Shown here: positions 1 to 10,044 of the stretch, one piece after another
Numbering within the stretch: the stretch's first letter is position 1
How the letters are laid out: each line of letters begins with the position of its first letter
Origin: CAKKQX01 sp963734595
Lineage (GTDB): Bacteria > Pseudomonadota > Gammaproteobacteria > Burkholderiales > SG8-41
Assembly (NCBI GenBank): GCA_963734595.1
Contig: CAVTHV010000018.1
Span: forward strand, 124,001-188,000
DNA: 64,000 nucleotides
Direction: 5' to 3'
Notes under the pieces: generated by a model
What the model saw: the letters and a program-made list of their open reading frames with translations, nothing else
What the model was told of the DNA's origin: nothing
Database searches by the model: none
Position numbers and translations under genes: made by a program

Positions 1-1359
1 CTTCAGCGCGAGCGCCGCGCCGACGGTGATCCCCGGGCCGGCGCCCACGCCGCCGCCGCCGTCGAAGCCGACGTAATCGAGCGGGTGGCGGAAATGCGTG
101 TAAGCGCCGTGCCAGCCCAACGGCAGCCGGGCGATGCAGAAGTCGCTGCCTTCGATGGCGGCATTGAACGCTTCGGCCACGCTCTGCAGCGTGACTTTAT
201 CAGCGGCGGCTGGCGGCAATTTTTCTGCGGATGCGGTTTGCGTGCCTGCCGCGCGTGCGTTCACTGCCTGCAGCAGCAGCGGCACCGCCGCGTCCGGCTC
301 GCACATCAGGTTGACGTCGACCGGCGGCAGGGCCTGGTAGTCCATGCTCCAGCCGCGATGCATGTGCGCGTCGCAGGACACCTGGATGATCTTCGCGGTC
401 ACCGGTTTCGTGCCGTACGCCTGCTTCAACGCGCCCGCGAGATCGAGCCAGTCGAGCGACAGGATCACGTCGGCTTCGGCAATCGCTTTCTTCGCCTCCG
501 GCACGAGCCGGTTGGCGGGCGGCGCGGCGTGCAGGCGATGATCGGTCGGAAACGCTGCGGCAAGCTTGATGTGGGTGAGCACGCGCATGTTCAGTTTCTC
601 GGCGAGCGCGACGCGCGCGTTCCAGCCCTCGACGCTGCGCGAGCAGCGTCCGGCGAGCATGACCGGGTTCTTCGCGTCCGGAGAGCAGTTGCGCCGCGGC
701 TGCGGTGAGTTCCGGCGCCGGGCTGCACGGCTTGCGGCACCGCGTAGCGCGCCATGTCCGGCAGCGCCGGCATGGGCGCCGATTTTCTCTTCCTGGATCG
801 TGGTGTCGAGGTTCACGTAGACCGGTCCGCGCGGCGCGGTCTGCGCGATCTGCGCCGCGCGCACCAGCGCCTCCATCGCCGCCGCCACCGATCCCGGCTG
901 GTTGTCCCACTTGGTGTAGTTGCGCACCAGCGCGCCCTGGTCGGAGCAGGTGTGGATCCAGTCGATCCACGGGCGGCGCTTCGCGGCGTCCCACGGCCCG
1001 GTCGCGCCCAGGATCAGCACCGGCGTGCGGTCGCACCACGCGTTGAAAATCGGCATCGAGGCGTGCATCAGTCCGACGTTGGAATGCAGCGCGGAAGCCA
1101 TCATGCGCCCCGAGACCTTCCAGTAGCCCTGCGCGATGTGCACCGCGTTCTCGTCGTGCAGGCACAGCAGCATCTGCGGCGCGCGGTTGCCGAGATAATT
1201 GACGATGCTGTCGTGCAGACCGCGGTAGCTCGCGCCCGGGTTGAGCGCGATATAGGGGATGTCGAGAGTTTTCAGCGTCGCTGCGATCGCGTCGCTGCCC
1301 CAGTGTTCGGCGCTCTCGGGCGAACGCACCGGCGCGTCGTGGACTATGGTGCTGGTCAG
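1..1359 (-). CDS. ThDP-dependent enzyme, acetolactate synthase/benzoylformate decarboxylase type (partial, frameshifted)
   Basis: The restored protein runs from an N-terminal pyrimidine-binding domain (GSDAIAATLKTLDIPYIALN, then NPGASYRGLHDS and HDENAVHIAQGYWK), through a middle domain (NPVMLAGRCSRSVEGW), to the start of the ThDP-binding domain (YVGFDGGGGVGAGPG), where the window ends. This is the layout of large thiamine-diphosphate decarboxylases and synthases. No single frame spans it: shifts are needed near 783, 718 and 688. The likely start is a damaged ATG at 1357-1359, now CTG, giving TSTIVHDAPV eight bases after an AGGGA ribosome site. It heads a catabolic gene set, so a decarboxylase of an aromatic 2-oxo acid is plausible, but the substrate is unknown. 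Confidence 0.8.
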   Translation of the reverse strand, partial: MTSTIVHDAPVRSPESAEHWGSDAIAATLKTLDIPYIALNPGASYRGLHDSIVNYLGNRAPQMLLCLHDENAVHIAQGYWKVSGRMMASALHSNVGLMHASMPIFNAWCDRTPVLILGATGPWDAAKRRPWIDWIHTCSDQGALVRNYTKWDNQPGSVAAAMEALVRAAQIAQTAPRGPVYVNLDTTIQEEKIGAHAGAAGHGALRGAASRAARRRNSPQPRRNCSPDAKNPVMLAGRCSRSVEGWNARVALAEKLNMRVLTHIKLAAAFPTDHRLHAAPPANRLVPEAKKAIAEADVILSLDWLDLAGALKQAYGTKPVTAKIIQVSCDAHMHRGWSMDYQALPPVDVNLMCEPDAAVPLLLQAVNARAAGTQTASAEKLPPAAADKVTLQSVAEAFNAAIEGSDFCIARLPLGWHGAYTHFRHPLDYVGFDGGGGVGAGPGITVGAALALK

Positions 1360-1475
1360 AGGTTTCCCTGTCCTTCATCGATCTTCCCTGAAATTGCGTT
1401 ACCGGTGAACAGATGATCGGTCAGTACTCCACTTCTGTTCCGACTCTCAGTCACCAATCATGCCAGTCACTGGTT

Positions 1476-2458
1476 CTAGTCCACGCGGGCGCCGGACTGC
1501 GCGATGACCTTCGCCCATTTTGCGAATTCTTCCTTCATGAACGCCGCGAACTCTTCCCGCGTGCTGCCCACCGCGACGCCGCCGCTGTCCTTCATGCGCT
1601 GCTTCATCTCCGGGTTCTGCATGATTTTCGCGACGTCGGCGTTGAGCCGGTTCAGGATCGCGGCGGGCGTGCCGATCGGCGCCATCAGGCCGTACCACTG
1701 GCTCGACTGGTAGCCCTTGAGTCCCGATTCCGCGATGGTCGGCAGTTTCGGCATCGCGGGCAGGCGCTGCGCGCTCGTCACGGCGAGCGCCCGCAGCCGT
1801 CCCGACTGGATGTAGGGGGAGGCGGCGATCGCGGGCATGAACATGATGCTCACTTCGCCGGAGAGCAGCGCGGTGATCGCAGGCCCCGTGCCGCGGTACG
1901 GCACGTGCAGCATGTCGGTCTTGGTCATGGTCTTGAACAATTCGGCGGCGAGGTGCGGCGTGCTGCCACTGCCCGATCCGGCGAATCCCAGCTGGCCGGG
2001 GTGCGCCTTCGCGAACGCGATCAGCTCCTTGACCGATTTCACCGGCAGCGACGGATGCACCACGAGCACGTTGGGCGCGAGCGCGATCAGGCTGACCGGA
2101 TCGAAGTCCCGGATCGGGTCGTAGGTGACTTTGCGGAAGAGGCTCGGCGTGGTGACGAAGTTGGCGCCGTTGACGAGCAGCGTATAGCCGTCCTTCGGTG
2201 CTTTGGCGACGATCTCGCTGCCGATCATGCCGTTGGCGCCGGCACGGTTGTCGATGACGATCGGCTTGCCGAGCGTCTCGGTGAGTTTCTGGGTCAGAAT
2301 CCGCGCCATGCCGTCGACGCCGCCGCCGGCGGGGAAGGGCACGACGATGCGGATCGGGCTGGCCGGATAGTTTTGTGCGAGCGCAAGGCCGCCGGCGAAA
2401 GCCAGCAGCAGCGCAGGCCGGCCAGCCCGCGCGTGAGACCGCGGTAAGTCGTATTCAT
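1476..2458 (-). CDS. Bug-family (TctC) tripartite tricarboxylate transporter substrate-binding protein
   Basis: This is a periplasmic solute receptor of the Bug/TctC family. After a signal peptide the mature part starts QNYPASPIRIVVPFPAGGGV and carries the family marks DNRAGANG, KDGYTLLV and MLHVPYRGTGPA. The best start is the ATG at 2456-2458, which follows GGAGGAGAAAACC; reading from it requires one frameshift near 2417 inside the signal peptide, where a G seems to be missing (expected LAGLALLLAFAGG). These receptors bind carboxylates, often aromatic, and in this group are commonly encoded without their TctAB membrane partners; none is visible here. It probably delivers the substrate of the surrounding catabolic genes. 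Confidence 0.9.
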
Positions 2459-2478
2459 GGTTTTCTCCTCCAGCGGAT

Positions 2479-3495
2479 TTACAAGCCCAGCAATGCGGCG
2501 CCCGTGTCCCAGCAGATCGCGCGCTTCTGGTCGTCCGTCGATCCTGCAATTCGCTGCACGGTTTGCACCGGGTCGGCGTCGCGCAGCGGGAACGGGTAAT
2601 CGCTGCCCAGCGCCACGTGGTTGGCGCCCACCCGCCGGATCAGGTAGTTGAGCGCTTCATCGTCGTGCAGCACCGTATCATAGTAGAGATTGCCGGCGTA
2701 ACCATCGAGGCTCTTCTTGACCGGGCCGCGCGCGAACGGCGGCGCCGCCACGCGGCCGCGGTCGATGCGGCCGAACTGGTACGGCACGCAGCCGCCGCCG
2801 TGGACCAGCAGCACGCGCAGTTGCGGGAAGCGGTCGAACACCCCGCCCAGCAGCAGCGCCGCCGCGGCGAACGTCGTCTCGCTCGGGTTGCCGACGAGGA
2901 TGTGCAGAAACAGCCGGCGCAGCCGCGGCGGCACTGCGAGGTCCGCGGGATGCACGATGACCGGCACGTTGAGTTCCTCGGCCGTTTTCCAGAACGGATC
3001 GAGCGCCGGGGTGTCGAGCCCTTCTTCCTCGATGCGCGCGCCGATCTGCACGGCGCGGTGCCCGAGTTCTTTCACCGCATGGCGCAATTCCGCGGCGGCG
3101 AGTTCCGCCGCCTGCAGCGGCACCATCGCGGCGGCCGCGTAACGATCGGGCCGGCGCGCGACGATTTCCGCCAGCGCTTCGTTCTGCACGCGCGCGAACC
3201 ATGATCCGGCTTCTGCGCCGAGGTGGTAGCCGGCGAGGTCCATCCAGCCGGAGAGCAGCTGAACGTCGATGCCCGCTTCGTCCATCCACTTCAGGCGCGC
3301 GCCGTCGTCGATCAGCGTCGGCAACAGCGGCATGCCGGTCAGCCGGCCGCCGACTTCGAGGCGCGTGGCGCCGTCGTCCGATTTGACGACGCGGATGCCG
3401 TGGCGCGCGCCCTCGGCATTGATGCGGTCGACGACGGGCTGCCCGACGTGATGGGCGTGCATGTCGAGACAGCGGTGCTGGCGCGGCGCGCTCAT
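2479..3495 (-). CDS. Amidohydrolase-2 family (ACMSD-like) metal-dependent hydrolase/decarboxylase
   Basis: About 338 residues of the amidohydrolase-2 family, which includes 2-amino-3-carboxymuconate-semialdehyde decarboxylase. Visible metal-site motifs are the HxH at the N terminus (CLDMHAHHV), VIVHPADL, LLVHGGG and the C-terminal GSDYPFP. The start proposed is the ATG at 3493-3495, which follows GGGAGCAGGCAAG. In the assembled sequence no stop separates it from the upstream alpha/beta-hydrolase, so the two read as one 600-residue protein. The bases at the junction are AGATGAG, the usual ATGA stop-start overlap, so separate genes are also possible. A hydrolytic or decarboxylating step after ring cleavage is likely. 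Confidence 0.8.
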   Translation of the reverse strand: MSAPRQHRCLDMHAHHVGQPVVDRINAEGARHGIRVVKSDDGATRLEVGGRLTGMPLLPTLIDDGARLKWMDEAGIDVQLLSGWMDLAGYHLGAEAGSWFARVQNEALAEIVARRPDRYAAAAMVPLQAAELAAAELRHAVKELGHRAVQIGARIEEEGLDTPALDPFWKTAEELNVPVIVHPADLAVPPRLRRLFLHILVGNPSETTFAAAALLLGGVFDRFPQLRVLLVHGGGCVPYQFGRIDRGRVAAPPFARGPVKKSLDGYAGNLYYDTVLHDDEALNYLIRRVGANHVALGSDYPFPLRDADPVQTVQRIAGSTDDQKRAICWDTGAALLGL

Positions 3496-4324
3496 CTTGC
3501 CTGCTCCCGGCGCTTTGCCGGCGACGCTCAGAATTTGCGCGGCGATTTCCTGCGGCCATTCCATCGGCGTGATATGGCGGCCGCCGGCGATGATCTTGAG
3601 CGTGGAGCCGGCGATTCCCCGGTTCATGGCTTCGGCCATCGCGACCGGCGCCGCGTAGTCCTCTTCGCCGACCACGACCGCGGTCGGCGCCGTGATCGAG
3701 GCGAGCTGCGGCCGCAGGTCGGCGTCGCCGAGCATTTCGCAGGTGGCCCGGTAGCATTGGAGATCGTTTGCGAGAAACACCTTGATCAGCGCGTTGATGG
3801 TTTCCTGATGCGCGGCGCGGAACGCATCGCCGAACCAGCGCGTGAGCTGAAAATCGATCAGTGCGCCCATGCCCTTCGTTTGCGCGGTGGCGGCGCGCTC
3901 GCGCCATTGCTTCGGCGCCTCCGCGCCGTACCACGCGGTGGTGTCGATCAGGCACAGGCCGAGCGTGCGCTGCGGATAACCGGCGGCGAATGCCTGCGCC
4001 GCGCAGCCGCCCATCGAGCAGCCGGCAACGACCGCGGCCGGCCACTTCACATGATCGAGCAGTTGCGCGAGATCGCGCGCGAACAGTTCCGGGGTGTAGG
4101 TCATGACCGGGTGTCCCGAGACGCCGTGGCCGCGGCAGTCGTACGTGAGCACGGCGGCATGCGCGGCGAGTTCCTTCACCACGCCGTCCCAGATGCTGCG
4201 GTCGAGCGCCAGCGAATGGATCAGCGCGACGCGCGGCGCATCGGCATCCGGTCCCGCGATGCAGCGTGTAGGAAATAGCGCAGCCATCGGAAGTCTTGAA
4301 AGTGCCGTCGACGGGTTTCGACAT
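3496..4324 (-). CDS. Alpha/beta-hydrolase, 3-oxoadipate enol-lactonase-like (fused in frame to the next gene; one frameshift)
   Basis: About 276 residues with the alpha/beta-hydrolase triad in place: nucleophile elbow VVAGCSMGGCAAQA, acid loop VVGEEDYAAP and base GGRHITPMEWP. PcaD-like enol-lactonases share this arrangement and length. The start at 4322-4324 (MSKPVDGTFKTSDGCAISYT) is preferred because the body lacks its first strands without it; joining the two parts needs a frameshift near 4258 (expected GPDADAPRVALIHSLAL). It lies 144 bases downstream of the molybdenum hydroxylase gene on the same strand and continues in frame into an amidohydrolase. The true substrate is not known. Confidence 0.8.
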
Positions 4325-4352
4325 GCTTGTTTTCCTTATTTCAAAAAATATT

Positions 4353-4482
4353 AGCCGCCGATGAACGCACAGAGAACACAGATGATCACAGATAGACAGC
4401 CGAGTAATATTACGTATCCGTGTTGTTTGTGAAATTTGGTTTAATGGTCATCGGCGTATCATCTGTGTTCATCTGTGGCTAT
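4353..4482. repeat. Inverted intergenic element A (CACAGA-type arms)
   Basis: The left arm (4353-4393) contains the words GATGAACGCACAGAGAACAC and AGATGATCACAGAT; the right arm (4447-4482) is its imperfect reverse complement (ATCATCTGTGTTCATCTGTG). Each arm is built from degenerate copies of a short CACAGAT/CACAGAG word. About 50 AT-rich bases separate the arms. The right arm runs into the 3' end of the molybdenum hydroxylase gene, so its last residues and stop codon lie in the repeat. Six similar elements occur elsewhere in the window. Confidence 0.75.
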
Positions 4483-7400
4483 GATTGGTTCTTATTTTTT
4501 GAACCGCGCGCTCCCACGCCGCGATCAGCATCCGCGCCGCGAACTCCACCGCCATCTCGCGCTTGTATATAACGGAGCCGCGCACGTCCGGCATCGGCTC
4601 GGCCGCGGCGCGCACGCCCTGCACGGCCTCGCGCAGCATCTGCGCGTTCAGGCGCTTGCCGGCGAGTTGCTGCAGATCGGGGATGATCGGCTTCCAGCTG
4701 ACCGAGCCCACCACCACGCGCGCCTGGCTGCAGGTGCCGTTGGCGTCGAGGCTCACGGCCGCGGCGGTGTTCACCGTCGGAATTTCCAGCACGCCGCGCG
4801 CCATGTATTTGTAGAATGCCGAGCCGCTGTGCGCGGGCAACGGGTCGACTTCGACGCTGACCACCATCTCGTCCTTGGCGAAGCGGGTCTTGAACGCCTC
4901 TTCGAGCGAAACCGTGCGGCGTCCCTTGGGGCCGGCGACGGTCACGCGCGCGTTGAGCGCGAGCAGCGCCACCGGCAGATCGAAGCCGCCGATCAGCGGG
5001 CCGATGCTGCCGCCGACGGTGATCATCCGCCGCAGCCGCACGTGGCCCACGGCTTCCAGTGCGTCGCTGATCGCCTGCCAGCCGCGGCACACGCGCGCAT
5101 CGTCGTAGATCGTCTGCTGCCGCACCGCCGAGCCGATGCGCAGCACGCCGCGTTCGTCGATGGACATTTCGTTGAGTTCGGGAATGCGCGTCGTCGCGAC
5201 GAGGCGCTTCGCCTGCGGGAACCCGGTCCGGTCGCGGCGGATCGCGTGCGACATCCCGCCCGAGACCAGCGCGGTGTCGCCGGCGGCGAGCAGCGCGACG
5301 GCCTCGTCCACGCTCTGCGCGATGACGAACTCGGGGTTGAACGGACGCGCGCCCGAGGGCTTGCCGGCGGACAGCCGCGCCCACATCCCGCCCTTGGGCG
5401 CGGCGGGCGGCGCCACCTGCTCGTTCGCGAACGCCTGCGGGTGCAGCGCGCGGTAAATTTTTTCCGATGTGATCGGCAGTTCCGTGATGCGCACGCCGAC
5501 CGCGTCCGCGATCGCGTTGGCGATCGCGGCGGGGATGGCGTCGAGGCCGATCTCGCCCAGGCCCTTCGCGCCGAACGGGCCGGAGGGCTCGTAGGAATCG
5601 GCGAACGCGACGTGCATCTTCGGCATCATCGCGGCGCTCGGGATCGGGTAATCCTTGAGGTTGGGATCGGTCGGCGCGCCGTTGTACCAGTCGAAGTATT
5701 CGATCATCGCCAGCCCGATGCCCTGGGTCACCGCGCCCTGCACCTGGCCCTCGGCCGCCGCCGGATGAATCACCGTGCCGCAATCGACCACGGCCGCCAC
5801 TTCGAGCAGCGTGACCTGGCCGGTGTCGGGATCGACCTCGACTTCCACGGCCTGCGCCGCGAAATTGTAGGCGCCCGATTCGTTGCCGTAGCGGCTGTGG
5901 TCGGGAAATTCCGAGGGATTGTCGAAGTTGCCGACGCCGATGATCGCCTTGCCGTCGGGTTTGTAGATGTTGGCGCGCACGATCGCGCTGACCGGCTTGA
6001 ACGCGGTTTCCGGGCCGGTGCGCGGGCCGATCTGGCCGTTGATGATCGTGAGATCGGTCGCCGGCAGCTTGAACTGCTCCGCTGCGGCTTCCATCAGTTG
6101 TTTGCCCGCGGCTGCGGCGGCGCGCTTCACCGCGTTGCCCGCGACATAGGTCACGCGGCTCGCCAGCGCGCCGAGCGAATGGGGATGCACGTCGGTGTCG
6201 GGCCGCGTAATGTCCACGCTCTCGTAGGGCAGGCCGAGTTCCTCCGCCGCGATCTGGCGCAGCACCGTCAGCGCGCCCTGGCCGATTTCGCCTTCGCCGG
6301 TGATGATGGTGGCGCGGCCGTCTTCGTTGATGCGGACGATGGCCGAGCTGCCGTCCCAGTCGCCGAAGCTGCGGCGGCCGTTGACGTGCACGCTGCAGCC
6401 GATGCCGAGGCCGCGGTTCGGCTTGCGGTTTTTGCGCTTTTCCTTCCAGCCGATCAGCTCCGCCGCCTTGCCGATGCACTGCTTGAGCTCGCAGCTCGTG
6501 ATCTTGTGGTTGTGCGGCGAGACGCTGCCCGGATCGATGGCATTCATCAGCAGCAGGTCGACGACGTCGATGCCGAGCTTCTCCGCGGCGAGGTCCCACG
6601 CCTGTTCCACGGCCCAGTCCGCGGACGGATTGCCGAAACCGCGGAACGCGCCGGTCGGCACCAGGTTGGTGTAGACCAGCGTCGAGTCCGCGCGCACGGC
6701 CGGATATTTGTAGAGCGCATCGTGACGCACGGTGGCCGCGCCGAGGATCGCCTGCGATTTGCCGGTGTAGGCGCCGTTGTCGGCCCACATCTTCATTTCC
6801 TTCGCGCGGATGCGGCCGTCGCGGCTGAAGCCGAGCCGCACCCAGTAGCGCATCGGCATGCGCGGGTGGCTTGCGAGAAACTCTTCTTCGCGGGTGTGAA
6901 TGAGTTTGACCGGGCGTCCCGCCTTGTGGGCGAGGATCGCGCAGATCACCGACGCATTGTCGTCGCCCGACTTGCCGCCGAAGCCGCCGCCGACCTCGGT
7001 CTGGATCACGCGCACCTGGGATTCCGGCACGCCGAGCGCGATCGCATAACGGCCGCGCGCGAGAAACGGCGTCTGCGTGTTGCACCACATCGTCACGCGG
7101 CCGCCGGACCAGCTCGCGACGCAGCCGATGGTCTCGAGCGAGGTGTGCCACTGGCGGGCGGATTCCCAGGTGCCTTCGACGACGACGTCGCTCGCCTTGA
7201 ATCCCGCATCGACGTCGCCGCGTTCGAAGGCGAACTGATGCGCGACGTTGCCGGCGGCATCGTCGTGCACCAGCGGCGCGCCCGGGGCGAGCGCCGCGTC
7301 GAGCGACAACGCCGCGGGAAGAACTTCGTACTGGACGACGATGCGATCGACGGCGGCGCGCGCCGTGGCCGGATCCATGGCCGCCACCGCCGCGACCTCG

Positions 7401-7718
7401 TCGCCGACATAGCGCACTTTGCCGATCGCCAGCGGATACAGGTCGGGACGGAAGCAGCCCCACTTGCGCTGCGCGGTGTCGGCGCCGGTCACGACCGCCC
7501 TGACGCCGGGCATGGCTGCGGCGGCGCTCACGTCGATGCGAGACGATGCGGGCGTGGGGGTGCGGACTGCGCAGCACGGCGGCATGCAGCATTCCCGGGA
7601 AGTGCAGATCGGCGACGTATTGCGCCGCGCCGGTGACTTTCGGGATGGCGTCGGTGCGCGGCACGTCCTTGCCGACGACGAGCAGCCCGGCCGCGGACTT
7701 CGGATCGCGCTGGTTCAT
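4469..7718 (-). CDS. Xanthine dehydrogenase-family hydroxylase: molybdopterin subunit fused to FAD subunit (one frameshift)
   Basis: Two subunits of a molybdenum hydroxylase are joined in one frame. The first 750 or so residues are the molybdopterin-binding subunit (start MNQRDPKSAAGLLVVGKDVP; VGGGFGGKSGDDN; GEGEIGQG; GAKGLGEIGLD). After a linker (QVAPPAAPKGGMWARLSAGK) comes the FAD-binding subunit of the CO-dehydrogenase medium type (ALVSGGMSH, HVRLRRMITVGGSIGPLIGG). The start overlaps the [2Fe-2S] gene stop by ATGA. A frameshift near 7541 must be corrected (HARIVS joining RIDVSAAAAMPG). Such enzymes hydroxylate N-heteroaromatic or aromatic acyl substrates. The fusion order MoCo-FAD with a separate iron-sulfur subunit is unusual. 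The last residues are encoded by element A. Confidence 0.88.
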
Positions 7719-8194
7719 GATTTTGCCGCCTTGTGCGCGAGCGCGATCGCTTCCTTGTAGGCTTCGAAAATGCGGTAATAGCCGGTGCAGCGGCAGTAGA
7801 CGCCGTCGACTGCGGCGCGGATTTCCTCGTCGGTGGGCTGCGGCGATTTGTCGAGCAACGCGCATGCCGACATCACATGGCCCGGAATGCAGATGCCGCA
7901 TTGCAGGGCCGACTTGTTGACGAACGCCTGCTGCACCGGGTGCAGCGCGGACGCGCCGGCGAGGCCTTCGATGGTGCGGATCTCGGCGCCGTCGCACAGC
8001 GCGGCGAGCTGCAGGCACGACGCGACCGGCTCGCCGTCCACGATCACGGTGCAGGTGCCGCAGGCGCCGATGCCGCAGCCGTGCTTGGTGCCCGTCATGT
8101 TCAGGTCTTCGCGCAGCACGTCGAGCAGCAGACGGTCGCCTGTTTTCAGATTTACTTCGACCGGGTCACCATTGACGGTGAATTTGACGAGCAT
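7715..8194 (-). CDS. (2Fe-2S)-binding subunit of the molybdenum hydroxylase
   Basis: 159 residues, the usual length of the small subunit of xanthine dehydrogenase-family hydroxylases. The N-terminal plant-type ferredoxin cluster ligands are in HGCGIGACGTCTVIV plus the Cys of VASCLQL; the C-terminal four-helix cluster ligands are in ALQCGICIPGHV and YCRCTGYYRI. It passes electrons from the molybdenum site to FAD. The start MLVKFTVNGDP at 8194 is chosen because it begins the ferredoxin fold and follows AAGGACATACCGCTC; an upstream in-frame Met at 8263 would add an unconserved tail. It overlaps the large subunit by four bases. Confidence 0.93.
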   Translation of the reverse strand: MLVKFTVNGDPVEVNLKTGDRLLLDVLREDLNMTGTKHGCGIGACGTCTVIVDGEPVASCLQLAALCDGAEIRTIEGLAGASALHPVQQAFVNKSALQCGICIPGHVMSACALLDKSPQPTDEEIRAAVDGVYCRCTGYYRIFEAYKEAIALAHKAAKS

Positions 8195-8264
8195 GAGCGG
8201 TATGTCCTTTCCTGCGGCGTGCTGATCTGAGGGGGAGCGGCAGATTATATGCCCATCCGGCACA

Positions 8265-8300
8265 GTGAATTGTAATGCATTGTTTTAAAAAATAATCTGA
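8265..8300 (-). promoter_or_regulatory. AT-rich upstream element with TAATGCATTGT core
   Basis: An AT-rich patch lies 70-105 bases upstream of the [2Fe-2S] subunit start in otherwise high-GC DNA. It contains TAATGCATTGT (8273-8283) followed by TTTTAAAAAATAAT. On the minus strand it offers the -10-like hexamer TACAAT. The same 11-base core in a similar AT-rich setting recurs at 29869-29879. Promoter or operator function is an inference. Confidence 0.4.
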
Positions 8301-8327
8301 TATGAAGCGATCGTGACCCCGCCACTG

Positions 8328-9546
8328 TCAGACGTAATCCTGCGTCACGGCGATCTCGCGCATCACCGCTTCGGGCGTGTGATGGCGTGCCGCTTCCGCC
8401 GTGGTGCTGCCCTGCAGATAAGCGCCCAGTTTGCGGGCGTGGTTGACCACCGCCGATCCGAAACGAGCGCGGCTCGCCTCATAGCGCGCCAGCGCAGCCG
8501 GGACATCGTCGTTCAGATCGCGCAACAAGTCCGCCAGCGTCATCGCATCGCCGGCCGCCTTGGTGACGCCCATGCCGCAGTGCGGGCGTGCGACAAAGGC
8601 GGCATCGCCGAGCAGTGCGACCCGGTCGAACGCGATCTGCGACGATTCGAGATCGAAGATCGCCTGGAAAAACGGCTGCCGGGTATGACGCACGACTTCG
8701 GCGAATTGCGGGGAAAGCAGATCGTCCGCGGCGCGGCGCACTTCCGCCAGCACCTCGGCGCGGATCAGCGGCGGCGGGATCGACATGTCGTGGCGCCTGC
8801 CTGCGGTGTCGGTGCACAGTTGCGGCAAACCGCGCGCCTCCTCGACCGGCCGGTACCAGACGAAGTTATAGCAGCGCTCGCCGGGACGCGTCGAGTTGCC
8901 GAAGCCGGCGACCGGGTAGCCCAGCATCTGCTCGTGCTGCGGCAGGCAGAACGCGAAATTCGGAAACAGGTCGCGGTGCACGGCGGGCGAGAAGGCGTTT
9001 TCATCGGCGAGCCCGCGCCAGGCGACGTAGCCGGCGTAAAGCGGTTTCGCGCCGGGCGCGAGCTGCGCGCGCACGCGCGGAACGGATGCCGTCGGCGCCG
9101 ATCAGCAGATCACCGCGCGCTTCGGTGCCATTGGCGAAATGCGCCGTCACCCCGTCCGCATCCTGCGCCAGGCGTCGGAATGAAAAGCCGAAGTGATAAC
9201 GTTCGGCGGGGAATGCCGCTTTCAGCAGCACGTAGAGCCGGCCCCAGGTCGTGAGATTCTGCGGCAGCGGCAAAGTGGCGATCGCAGCGCCGCCGCGGTC
9301 GAACGTGACGCGGCCCGGGATCTCGACGCCGAACGACTCGTCGATCGGGATGCCGATGCGCGTGAGCGTCTCGAACAGCTGCGGATGGGTGATGATGCCG
9401 GCGCCGCGTCCGGCAAGCGCCTCGCCGGACTGCTCGAATATCTCGACGTCCCAGCCCTGGCGCAGCAGCAGGTTGGCGATGAAGAGGCCGCCGAGCGAGC
9501 CGCCGATGACGAGGGCGCGCGGCGCGCGGGCGGTGGACGGCATCAA
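8328..9546 (-). CDS. FAD-dependent aromatic monooxygenase, 2,6-dihydroxypyridine 3-monooxygenase-like (one frameshift)
   Basis: A group A flavin hydroxylase of about 405 residues. The FAD-binding motifs are the N-terminal ALVIGGSLGGLFIANLLL (GxGxxG variant), LLIGADGIRS, and the late VALLGDAAFVARPHCGMGVT. The GAGIITHPQLFETLTRIG segment and overall shape resemble dihydroxypyridine and 6-hydroxynicotinate hydroxylases more than UbiH. The two halves are in different frames; a shift near 9080, in a CGCG-rich run, restores IRSAVRAQLAPGAKPL. Such enzymes add a hydroxyl to an activated ring with NAD(P)H and O2. It sits between the VOC protein and the molybdenum hydroxylase, consistent with consecutive ring hydroxylations. 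Confidence 0.85.
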
Positions 9547-9558
9547 CGAAAGCCGCCG

Positions 9559-10006
9559 TTATGCCGCGCGCTGTGCCTCGGCGGCGGGGTAATTGAGCTC
9601 GATGGTGACGCCGCTGGGATCCTCGAAGAACACCTGGTGCAGGCCGAGCGAGGGCACGGTGCGCTCGCGAAAAGCCACGTTGTGGCGCTGTCAGCCGGCC
9701 GCGCATATCGGCAAGATCGGTGGCGTTGAACGCCAGGTGGTCCACCGTGCCGGTGCCGCTCAGCGTGTCGAGTTCGCGGTCGCCGAGATATTCCTTGAGG
9801 CCCTGCGGGTCGTTCAGGTCGATGCCGATGATGTGGACCACGCCGTAGGATTCCGGATGGGGCGCGCCGTTGTAGAGCCAGAGCCCGGGAAACTTGAACG
9901 GCGGCCGGAACCCGACCTGGAAGCCCATCACCTCGGTATAGAACCTGCGCGAGGCTTCGATGTCCAGCGTGCGTATCGAGTAATGATCGAGTTTTCCTAT
10001 CGACAT
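9559..10006 (-). CDS. VOC superfamily (glyoxalase/extradiol dioxygenase) protein (one frameshift)
   Basis: About 149 residues with the VOC fold. The first half starts MSIGKLDHYSIRTLDIEASR and contains YGVVHIIGID and GTVDHLAFNATDLADMRGRL; after a frameshift near 9693 it ends QVFFEDPSGVTIELNYPAAE with stop at 9559-9561. Candidate metal ligands are His8, the His of VVHIIGID, the His of VDHLAF and the final Glu of TIELNY. The family covers glyoxalases, extradiol dioxygenases and isomerases, so the reaction is open; here it is most likely a ring-cleavage or isomerisation step. The gap to the monooxygenase start is 12 bases. Confidence 0.8.
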
Positions 10007-10044
10007 GCTGTTTCCTTACCGTATCTCTGGGTTCACCCTGCCAC

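Noticed and set aside
4475..7636. A plus-strand open frame of over 1000 codons opposite the molybdenum hydroxylase
   Set aside because: It is an antisense shadow typical of high-GC DNA: composition is His/Arg/Ala-rich, no family motif is present, and the minus strand encodes a clear enzyme.
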